Below are positions 1 to 4,958 of a DNA stretch of 10,098 nt, piece by piece; the stretch's first letter is position 1, and each line of letters begins with the position of its first letter. The notes under the pieces are model-generated. The model was given only the letters and a program-made list of their open reading frames with translations. It ran no database searches and had not been told where the DNA came from. The translations under genes and the position numbers were made by a program. The stretch comes from Candidatus Nitrosopumilus sp. (lineage in GTDB: Archaea > Thermoproteota > Nitrososphaeria > Nitrososphaerales > Nitrosopumilaceae): NCBI GenBank assembly GCA_029863665.1, contig JAOTUX010000022.1, forward strand, positions 1 through 10,098, written 5' to 3'.

Positions 1-45
1 CTAAATAATGATGAAATTATTTCCTGATAAAGTCTATTTTTTTAC

Positions 46-639
46 TTATTCTGAAGACTTTTCATCTTTTACTGCTTCAGCTGGTGCCTCTGCTGCTTCA
101 GCTGGTGCCTCTGCTGCTTCAGCTGGAGATTTAGATACTGTTTTTTCTAGCATTTCTGGAATCTTAGATTCAGGTGTAAAATGAACACTCTCTTCTTCTT
201 CTACCGTAACTGTATATGATGGAATGTCTACCTTTCTTTCTCCAATCATAATATGGCCATGAATTACCGCTTGTCTTGCTTGATATGGTGTTTTGAATCC
301 AAATTTCTTTGTAACAATAGTTTGTAATCTACGTGAAAGTAAATCTGTTGCATTTAGGTTGAGTACATCATCTAATGTTGCATCATTATTTACTAATCCC
401 ACTCTTGCAAGAGATTTCATTAAGATTGGTTCTTTTTCTGCTCTAACTTCTTGTCTTAATGCAAGTAATGATCTTGCTTGATGTCTTACCCTTGATAATT
501 CTGTATGTGCTTTCCATAACTCTCTCTTAGTTCTAAGACCAAATGTACCAAGAGTTTTTAGCTCTTCCATTTTTAGTTCATAATTTAATGGTCTTTTTGG
601 TTTTCTCCAAACTCTACGTGGATATTTTGGATCTCCCAT
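46..639 (-). CDS. rps4: 30S ribosomal protein uS4 (S4), archaeal type
   Basis: This is the primary 16S rRNA-binding protein of the small subunit body, which takes part in early 30S assembly. The 197-residue product opens with MGDPKYPRRVWRKPKRPL, a typical archaeal uS4 start. It carries the S4 RNA-binding domain at about residues 101-160 (LLSRRLQTIV, then QARQAVIHGHI). From about residue 171 it ends in an Ala/Glu/Pro tail (AEAAEAPAEAAEAPA) that is not part of the conserved fold and is probably disordered. The tail is encoded by a 21-bp tandem repeat. The ATG at 639 lies 10 bases after the uS13 stop codon, and an AGGTG matching the archaeal anti-Shine-Dalgarno lies on the minus strand at about 647-651, overlapping that stop. 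The two genes are therefore clearly one operon. Identification is very secure; only the function of the tail is unknown. Confidence 0.97.
   Translation of the reverse strand: MGDPKYPRRVWRKPKRPLNYELKMEELKTLGTFGLRTKRELWKAHTELSRVRHQARSLLALRQEVRAEKEPILMKSLARVGLVNNDATLDDVLNLNATDLLSRRLQTIVTKKFGFKTPYQARQAVIHGHIMIGERKVDIPSYTVTVEEEESVHFTPESKIPEMLEKTVSKSPAEAAEAPAEAAEAPAEAVKDEKSSE
72..126. repeat. 21-bp tandem repeat in the uS4 tail
   Basis: Two exact 21-bp copies start at 72 and 93, followed by a 13-bp partial copy at 114-126. The length is a multiple of three, so each copy adds seven residues (EAAEAPA type) to the uS4 C-terminus without breaking the frame. Exact identity at the DNA level, including third positions, points to recent slippage expansion. 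Confidence 0.9.
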
Positions 640-649
640 TCAAAAACAC

Positions 650-1186
650 CTATTCTGTCTTCTCCTTTGCTGCATCTGCTGCTGCAGGAGCTGCATCTGC
701 TGCTGCAGGAGCTGCTGCTTTCTTAGCTGGAGCTGCTAATCCACCTTTTGCAACACCTACTGCTCCACCTTTTCTACCTGTGGTCCTGGTTCTTTGCCCT
801 CTAACTTTAAGGCCATTTAGATGTCTGTAACCTCTCCAACTTGCAGTTATTCTCTCTCTTTCAATATCATTTCTTAATGTGAATGGAATGTCTGATGTCA
901 ATAAATGCAAATTTGCTCCAGTTTCAATATCTTTTCTTCTGTTAAGAAACCATGTGGGAAAATTTCCACCAACTGGGTCTGAAATTAATTTCTCAATCGC
1001 TTGAACATCTGAATCAGAAAGATTACCTATGTTAGAATTTGTGTTAATTTTTAAAGTATCTAGAATTGCTGTAGCAAAATTATATCCGATACCCTTGATT
1101 TGAGTTAATCCTAAAAGTATCTTTCTCTCTCCTGGGATATCATTACCCACAATTCTGATAATATGTCTATATTCTTGGTTACTCAA
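650..1186 (-). CDS. rps13: 30S ribosomal protein uS13 (S13), archaeal type
   Basis: This protein of the small subunit head contacts the 50S subunit (bridge B1) and the P-site tRNA. The product is 178 residues. It has the N-terminal HIIRIVGNDIPGERK segment, the helix-two-turn-helix with KGIGYNFATAILD at about 31-43, and the conserved basic end RGYRHLNGLKVRGQRTRTTGRKG at about 118-140, split here only by description. From about residue 148 it carries an extra Ala/Pro/Lys/Asp tail, partly built from a 21-bp repeat. The start codon is TTG at 1184-1186. No in-frame ATG lies between it and the start of the conserved N-terminus, and MSNQEYRHI is the expected beginning. No Shine-Dalgarno precedes it. 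A TATA-like box at 1236-1243 would give a leader of about 25 bases. It is first in the transcript, with uS4 following after 10 bases. Confidence 0.96.
   Translation of the reverse strand: MSNQEYRHIIRIVGNDIPGERKILLGLTQIKGIGYNFATAILDTLKINTNSNIGNLSDSDVQAIEKLISDPVGGNFPTWFLNRRKDIETGANLHLLTSDIPFTLRNDIERERITASWRGYRHLNGLKVRGQRTRTTGRKGGAVGVAKGGLAAPAKKAAAPAAADAAPAAADAAKEKTE
669..710. repeat. 21-bp direct repeat in the uS13 tail
   Basis: Two exact adjacent 21-bp copies (669-689 and 690-710) encode the repeated APAAADA-type heptapeptide near the C-terminus of uS13. The period equals that of the repeat in the neighbouring uS4 tail, but the sequence is different. Confidence 0.9.
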
Positions 1187-1235
1187 GTATTCAAAAATTC
1201 TAAGAAACCCCGATAAAAACCATGCTAGGCGTCAA

Positions 1236-1243
1236 CATATATG
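1236..1243 (-). promoter_or_regulatory. TATA-like box for the uS13-uS4 transcript
   Basis: CATATATG (palindromic) is centred about 53 bases upstream of the TTG start of uS13 on the minus strand. With the usual archaeal spacing of about 26 bases to the start site, transcription would begin near 1213, leaving a short leader. The call rests on position and base composition only. Confidence 0.4.
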
Positions 1244-1302
1244 ATTTTTCAATATTTTTCTTATTAATCCTCTTTATGCCTAATTATAATATTTGATCCA
1301 GA

Positions 1303-1455
1303 TTATCTAAAGTCTTCATCTTCTGTCCAATCATTACCTTGAATATTCCATTGATTACATTTACAGCATTTTTTGACTCCGCGTTGTGTATCAATATCTA
1401 TACAAAAACAATGTTCTCCTTTTCCTGATGGATCTAGACTACATAGTTTTTGCAT
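1303..1455 (-). CDS. small Cys-rich protein, putative metal-binding (50 aa)
   Basis: An open frame of 50 codons runs from ATG at 1455 to TAA at 1303-1305. It begins MQKLCSLDPSGKGEHCFCID and ends NQWNIQGNDWTEDEDFR. It has six Cys in 50 residues, at 5, 16, 18, 30, 31 and 33, including a CxC and a CCxC pair about 12 residues apart. That spacing is consistent with a small zinc-ribbon-like or other metal-binding fold. The C-terminus is acidic and there is no signal peptide or membrane segment. It lies on the same strand as uS13, 117 bases upstream of it, and is divergent from the winged-helix gene. I do not recognise the family. The non-random Cys/Trp/Asp composition and the clean start and stop argue for a real gene. 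No Shine-Dalgarno is visible. Confidence 0.7.
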   Translation of the reverse strand: MQKLCSLDPSGKGEHCFCIDIDTQRGVKKCCKCNQWNIQGNDWTEDEDFR

Positions 1456-1509
1456 GACTAGTATGAGTTTCTTTTTCCTAATTATCTTATTGTTATGATA
1501 TATTCAAAA

Positions 1510-1521
1510 AGTTATAAGTTT
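1510..1521 (+). promoter_or_regulatory. TATA-like box before the winged-helix gene
   Basis: AGTTATAAGTTT contains TTATAAG centred about 28 bases before the ATG at 1543, the spacing expected for a leaderless archaeal transcript starting at that ATG. This is the main reason for preferring 1543 over the upstream in-frame ATG at 1495. Confidence 0.45.
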
Positions 1522-1542
1522 CCAATTTCTTATTTTAAAGAA

Positions 1543-1854
1543 ATGGATGAAACTTTTGATCGAGAAAAAGTTGTTGATTGTATGTTTGATCCAATAACAT
1601 CTTCTATCTTGGCAGAACTTGAATGTGGTAAACAAGAATGTACATTTTTAGCTCATCAAGCTTGTATCTCTGAATCTGAAATTCTTGAAAGACTTTCTTA
1701 TCTGATAGAGCATGGATTCATTTACAAAAATTCTGACGATGGAAAATGTTTTCTTGCCGCCAATTCTACTAAACTTGAGACCGTTATTGAAAATAGTGAA
1801 AATTTTGATGCTACTATTAACGGTCTTGAAAAAATGGATAGTTATCTAAACTGA
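1543..1854 (+). CDS. winged-helix-like DNA-binding protein, Cys-containing (hypothetical regulator)
   Basis: The 103-residue product reads as a small winged helix. It has a first helix around DPITSSILAELE (16-27), a helix-turn-helix-like stretch TFLAHQACISESEILERLSYLIEHGFI (34-60, described in parts), and a short wing at YKNSDDGKCFLAAN (61-74), then a C-terminal helix. This layout resembles ArsR/MarR-type archaeal regulators, but the match is by eye only. Five Cys (13, 28, 33, 41, 69) leave room for redox or metal sensing, which is inference. The frame is open back to an ATG at 1495, adding 16 residues; I chose 1543 because of the TATA-like box at 1510-1521. It is divergent from the Cys-rich 50-residue gene. 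Its 3' end overlaps the convergent membrane-protein gene by 9 bp. Confidence 0.75.
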   Translation: MDETFDREKVVDCMFDPITSSILAELECGKQECTFLAHQACISESEILERLSYLIEHGFIYKNSDDGKCFLAANSTKLETVIENSENFDATINGLEKMDSYLN

Positions 1855-2349
1855 TTTCATTCTATTTCTGATTAGATATATTCCTACACCTACTAACCCT
1901 ATCATCCCGATGACTAGTACATATATCGAGATAAACCCTAACAATGTTTTACTTCCATCTGGAAGTGGCCCTATTGCTCCAAACACTTGGGTTTCTTCAT
2001 TGTTGACACTCTCAATAATTAATTTGTAAGTTCCGGTTTCTATTATGTCAAATTCTTTTTCAATAGTATCTTCATTAATTTCTTGAGAAATTATTTCAAT
2101 ATCTAGTGGATCTAATACTTTAGCAGAAAACGTATTATCTTTGAATTCTATTATTTGAACTGCAAAAACTCCAATTGATGTTTTTTGTGTATCAAGATTT
2201 CCTATAATTGTAAGTGCTTGATCTGACTTTATTTTTCCATTTCCTTGACTGACACCTTCTAATATTATTTGATTCCCTAATACTACCAAAACTAATCCTA
2301 TTACAATTAATCCTCCTGAAATGACTAATACCATTCCTGATTTTTGCAC
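1846..2349 (-). CDS. two-helix membrane protein with extracytoplasmic beta-rich domain, function unknown
   Basis: The 167-residue product has a hydrophobic N-terminal helix (about 6-30), a polar domain of about 105 residues, and a second helix (about 136-160) ending in the basic RNRMKSV. It is therefore probably a small membrane protein with both ends inside and the central domain outside. The segment FDIIETGTYKLIIESVNNEE (100-119) is reminiscent of GOLD/emp24-like beta-sandwich strands, but I would not assign the family. The start is GTG at 2347-2349. MQKSG is a plausible N-terminus, and a TTTAAAC lies about 24 bases upstream. An in-frame ATG at 2334 would lose only five residues. The gene is divergent from the oxidase operon, so the operator-like sites between them could affect both. 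Function is not inferable from the sequence. Confidence 0.8.
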   Translation of the reverse strand: MQKSGMVLVISGGLIVIGLVLVVLGNQIILEGVSQGNGKIKSDQALTIIGNLDTQKTSIGVFAVQIIEFKDNTFSAKVLDPLDIEIISQEINEDTIEKEFDIIETGTYKLIIESVNNEETQVFGAIGPLPDGSKTLLGFISIYVLVIGMIGLVGVGIYLIRNRMKSV

Positions 2350-2368
2350 AAATTAATGCTAATTTTCT

Positions 2369-2383
2369 TTAGTTTAAACCTAA
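2369..2383. promoter_or_regulatory. weak third TTAG...CTAA element over the membrane-protein promoter
   Basis: TTAG (2369-2372) and CTAA (2380-2383) flank seven bases rather than six, around a GTTTAAAC palindrome that is also the likely TATA element of the minus-strand membrane-protein gene. It could be a degenerate relative of the two sites at 2412-2444 or a chance match in AT-rich DNA. Confidence 0.25.
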
Positions 2384-2411
2384 TTTTTGAGATTTGACAT
2401 TTAAAATAAAA

Positions 2412-2425
2412 TTAGACTATACTAA
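2412..2425. promoter_or_regulatory. operator-like site 1 (TTAG-N6-CTAA), DtxR/IdeR-like
   Basis: TTAGACTATACTAA has the same outer inverted repeat (TTAG/CTAA, six-base spacer) as the site at 2431-2444, 19 bases further on. Its interior matches the DtxR-family consensus less well, about 10 of 14 positions. Being one of a pair with identical spacing is the main argument for it. Confidence 0.4.
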
Positions 2426-2430
2426 AAAAA

Positions 2431-2444
2431 TTAGCTTAGGCTAA
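2431..2444. promoter_or_regulatory. operator-like site 2, close match to the DtxR/IdeR consensus
   Basis: TTAGCTTAGGCTAA matches the first 14 positions of the known DtxR/IdeR operator consensus TWAGGTTAGSCTAACCTWA at 13 of 14 positions; the continuation beyond them is poor. It sits directly against the TATA-like box at 2446-2452, covering where TFB would contact the BRE, so a bound metal-dependent repressor could block initiation of the oxidase-ZIP operon. The consensus is bacterial knowledge; the regulator in this organism is inferred. Confidence 0.5.
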
Positions 2445-2445
2445 A

Positions 2446-2452
2446 TTTATAT
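2446..2452 (+). promoter_or_regulatory. TATA-like box of the oxidase-ZIP operon
   Basis: TTTATAT is centred at 2449, about 31 bases before the ATG at 2480 and only 13 before the ATG at 2462. Usual archaeal spacing would place the transcript start near 2475, downstream of the first ATG, which favours 2480 as the true start with an almost leaderless message. Confidence 0.5.
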
Positions 2453-2479
2453 CTCAAGGAGATGAAAAGAACATCAACG

Positions 2480-3565
2480 ATGAAACAATTTTCTCTTAAT
2501 TCCCGTTCAATTATGATCTTCTCTTTAATTGTAGTTGCGGCAATATCTTCTATATTTTTTGTATTTCCAGAGACTATCAAAGCACAATCTGAAGAGAAGG
2601 TCTTTGTAACCCATACAGGAGGTATCGTCAAGACAACAGGAGAAATTATTGATCCTCTATATGTTGAGTCAACCATGGAGTTTGATCCGATGGAATATTT
2701 GAGAGATTTTGATTACGGCAAAACATCTCCATTGCCAGACGGCACAACATTACGAGAATACACGATTATTGCAGAGGATGACAAAATCATGGAGGTATCG
2801 CCCGGGGTCTTTTATAATGTGTGGACGTTTAATGGAAGTGTTCCTGGACCCACAATCCGTGCAACTGAAGGAGATACAGTTCGTGTAAATTTCATAAACA
2901 ATGGCTCAAAGCAGCACACTATGCACTTTCATGGCATACATCCTGCCGAAATGGATGGAGTGTTTGAATCAGTTGGGGCAGAAGGGGGACGCTTTACATA
3001 TGAATTCGTTGCAGGTCCTGCAGGTGTACATCCGTATCACTGTCATGTTATGCCCTTAGAGGAACACATTGTACACGGATTGTATGGCGTATTCATAGTT
3101 GATCCAAAAGAAGGAAGAGCGCCAGCTGATGAGATGGTAATGGTTCTCAATGGCTTAGATACCGACTTTGATACTGAAAATAACTTCTATGCCGCAAATA
3201 CAATCCCATTTTACTATCAACACCACCCAATTCAAATTAACACCGGTGAATTGATTCGAATTTATGTTGTTAATATGGTGGAGTTTGATCCAATAAACAA
3301 TTTTCACTTGCATGGTAATTTGTACAAATATTATCCAACAGGAACTGATCTCGTTCCTTCATTTTACACAGACATGATAACATTGTCCCAGACTGAACGT
3401 GGAATTATGGAGTTTGAGTATCAATACCCTGGAAAGTATCTGTTCCACGCACACAAAGTGGAATTCTCTGAGAAAGGCTGGATTGGAATATTCTTAGTTT
3501 CAGATGATGACTCAGATTCTGAGCAAGAAACACCAACAGGAGACACAAACGAATATGGAACTTGA
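2480..3565 (+). CDS. two-domain multicopper oxidase, secreted
   Basis: This is a copper oxidase that couples one-electron oxidation of a substrate to O2 reduction, acting outside the cell. It has an N-terminal signal or anchor (FSLIVVAAISSIFFVF, ending near IKAQ) and then two cupredoxin domains. Numbering here starts at the upstream ATG at 2462. Domain 1 has H152 and HFH at 155-157, then HCH at 193-195 with C194, H202 and G206-L207. Domain 2 has HLHG at 282-285 and HAH at 329-331. All four HxH pairs of a trinuclear site are present. The type 1 site is only in domain 1, the arrangement called type C, with Leu207 at the axial position by alignment to nitrite reductase. NirK lacks the second HCH histidine, so this is an oxidase rather than a nitrite reductase. 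The C-terminus is a Ser/Asp/Thr-rich tail. It overlaps the ZIP gene by 11 bases. The substrate is unknown; Fe, Mn or Cu are candidates. AAGGAG abuts the ATG at 2462, too close to act for it. Confidence 0.93.
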   Translation: MKQFSLNSRSIMIFSLIVVAAISSIFFVFPETIKAQSEEKVFVTHTGGIVKTTGEIIDPLYVESTMEFDPMEYLRDFDYGKTSPLPDGTTLREYTIIAEDDKIMEVSPGVFYNVWTFNGSVPGPTIRATEGDTVRVNFINNGSKQHTMHFHGIHPAEMDGVFESVGAEGGRFTYEFVAGPAGVHPYHCHVMPLEEHIVHGLYGVFIVDPKEGRAPADEMVMVLNGLDTDFDTENNFYAANTIPFYYQHHPIQINTGELIRIYVVNMVEFDPINNFHLHGNLYKYYPTGTDLVPSFYTDMITLSQTERGIMEFEYQYPGKYLFHAHKVEFSEKGWIGIFLVSDDDSDSEQETPTGDTNEYGT

Positions 3566-4736
3566 TAAAAAGCCTTCAAGGGCAAAGACTCTTGCAAGTG
3601 GACTTGTTCCATTTGTATTTGTAATAATTCTGATGATCTATATTTTTGGACCGGGCTCTGAACTTCTGGATTTTGGAGTACCACTTCCAGAAGTAACAAT
3701 AGAGATGGTTGATTTTGTAGACTCTGAGATACATACAACTGTCAGAAACACAGGTTCAATTCCTGTTGAAATTGTGATGGCAGACGTTAATGACAGGATA
3801 CAGCCTGCAGCAGTAGAGCCGGACAGATTTTTGGAAAGATATGAGACTGCGTTGGTGAGAATCCCATTTGAATGGAATGAGGCAGAGCCTTACAGAATTG
3901 GAATTACAATTGAGGATGGAACCCGATTTGAAAAAGAGATAGAGGCTGCAGCACCAAGATTGGAACCTAGCTTAGAACTGATTGGATTTTTTGCAATAAT
4001 TGGAACCTATGTTGGGATCATTCCAGTAATGATTGGACTGATGTGGCTTCCATTCATCAGAAGGCTAAGTAAAAACAAATATCATTTTTTTATGGCATTA
4101 ACAGTTGGTCTTTTACTATTTTTAGGAATTGATTCTATAGAAGAGGCTTTAGAGGCATCAACAGAAAATCTTGCAAGTAGTTTCAATGGAGTCTTATTGG
4201 TTGCAACAGTGACAATACTGTCTTTTCTTGGATTGTACTATTCTAGTGAAAAATTAATTCAAAGAGTAAAAGATTCTCCATATGCAAAACCCGTGGCAAT
4301 TGCCCTAATGATCTCAATAGGAATCGGCTTGCATAATTTTGGAGAAGGATTGGCAATTGGAGCTGCAATAGGTCTTGGGCAAGTGGCATTGAGTACTTTT
4401 CTCATCGTAGGATTTGCGTTACACAACACCACTGAAGGTCTTGCTATCGCATCACCCCTTGCTAAAGAAAAAAAATCAGTAATTGGAAAGCTTGCCGCAA
4501 TGGGAATGATAGCTGGTGCCCCTGCAATTCTTGGAGCATGGCTTGGAGGTTTCATGTACTCCCCATTTTCTGCAGTTATCTTTTTATCGATTGGAGCTGG
4601 TGCCATATTTCAAGTGATTATAGTCATAATGAAATGGTTACGAGAAGAAAATAAAAATAGTTTTTCAAGTGCTTCAATAGTTTCGGGAATTGCAGCAGGA
4701 ATGCTTGTAATGTATCTGACAAGCATATTTGTATAG
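3555..4736 (+). CDS. ZIP-family divalent metal transporter with N-terminal ectodomain
   Basis: This is a membrane importer of divalent cations (Zn, Fe, Mn or similar). The 393-residue product starts with a membrane segment (13-32). A soluble region of about 95 residues follows (41-135), with beta-strand character (VTIEMVDFVDSEIHTTVRN, then PVEIVMADV), probably an Ig-like or CARDB-like fold facing outside. The ZIP core runs from about 140, with further membrane helices. Both metal-site motifs are intact: HNFGEG at 260-265 and HNTTEG at 290-295, the HNxxEG signatures of TM4 and TM5. The usual His-rich cytoplasmic loop is short and not His-rich. The frame is open back to 3504, but I chose ATG 3555. 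It overlaps the oxidase stop by 11 bases, follows AGGAG at 3538-3542 and gives the usual short N-terminus. Coupling to the oxidase suggests both handle the same metal. Confidence 0.93.
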   Translation: MELDKKPSRAKTLASGLVPFVFVIILMIYIFGPGSELLDFGVPLPEVTIEMVDFVDSEIHTTVRNTGSIPVEIVMADVNDRIQPAAVEPDRFLERYETALVRIPFEWNEAEPYRIGITIEDGTRFEKEIEAAAPRLEPSLELIGFFAIIGTYVGIIPVMIGLMWLPFIRRLSKNKYHFFMALTVGLLLFLGIDSIEEALEASTENLASSFNGVLLVATVTILSFLGLYYSSEKLIQRVKDSPYAKPVAIALMISIGIGLHNFGEGLAIGAAIGLGQVALSTFLIVGFALHNTTEGLAIASPLAKEKKSVIGKLAAMGMIAGAPAILGAWLGGFMYSPFSAVIFLSIGAGAIFQVIIVIMKWLREENKNSFSSASIVSGIAAGMLVMYLTSIFV

Positions 4737-4746
4737 TTATTTAGAA

Positions 4747-4767
4747 TTTTTTTTGTATTCTATTTTT
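4747..4767 (+). terminator. poly-T terminator of the oxidase-ZIP operon
   Basis: A run of eight T (4747-4754) and a run of five T (4763-4767) begin 11 bases after the ZIP stop codon. T-rich tracts without a required hairpin are the normal archaeal intrinsic termination signal. Confidence 0.55.
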
Positions 4768-4798
4768 GAATTACACATACATACTTTCATCCTAGTAC

Positions 4799-4958
4799 AT
4801 TTTTGTAATCTTTCTTGCAATAGATACTGGTGCCATATTTCAAGTAATTGTTGTAATGATGAAATGGATTAGGGTGACACAAATTTTCTAGCTTTGCAGT
4901 GATTTGTGGGTTTGCGGTTGGAATGTCTTTAATGTACCTAACAAGTATTTTGATTTAA
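4799..4958 (+). pseudogene. remnant of the C-terminus of a second ZIP transporter
   Basis: From 4802 the frame reads FVIFLAIDTGAIFQVIVVMM and then KWIRVTQIF before a TAG at 4889-4891. Shifting by one base, it continues SFAVICGFAVGMSLMYLTSI, then LI, and a TAA at 4956-4958. This parallels the end of the intact upstream gene (AVIFLSIGAGAIFQVIIVIM, then GIAAGMLVMYLTSIFV). A stretch of 19 bases (ctggtgccatatttcaagt) is identical in both. Many differences are conservative at the protein level, which suggests the fragment came from a diverged functional paralog rather than from a fresh copy of its neighbour. The rest of the gene, including both metal motifs, is gone. The stop overlaps the 3' end of the convergent CDF gene by 4 bases, so a past deletion probably joined these ends. 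Confidence 0.85.

Noticed and set aside
543..830. Plus-strand open frame with an Ala-rich stretch opposite the uS13-uS4 junction
   Set aside because: It is antisense to two certain ribosomal genes; its Ala-rich run is only the reverse reading of the repeat-built tail.
1200..1223. Seven-codon mini-ORF (minus strand) just before uS13, possible leader peptide
   Set aside because: Its ATG lies upstream of the transcript start predicted from the TATA-like box at 1236-1243, and nothing in it looks like a regulatory leader.
1187..1302. Possible tRNA or small RNA gene upstream of uS13
   Set aside because: No cloverleaf arms, T-loop consensus or strong hairpin could be found by eye; only a TATA-like box is supportable.
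2480..3565. Copper nitrite reductase (NirK)
   Set aside because: Domain 1 has HCH rather than the HCA-type motif of NirK, and all four HxH pairs of a trinuclear copper site are present, so a multicopper oxidase fits better.
3421..3738. Minus-strand open frame across the oxidase-ZIP junction
   Set aside because: It lies opposite two well-supported genes and its product resembles no known protein; it is a shadow frame.
4955..4958. Continuation of the ZIP remnant into a functional gene by programmed frameshift
   Set aside because: The fragment lacks both metal-binding helices and any start region, so no functional transporter could be made from it.
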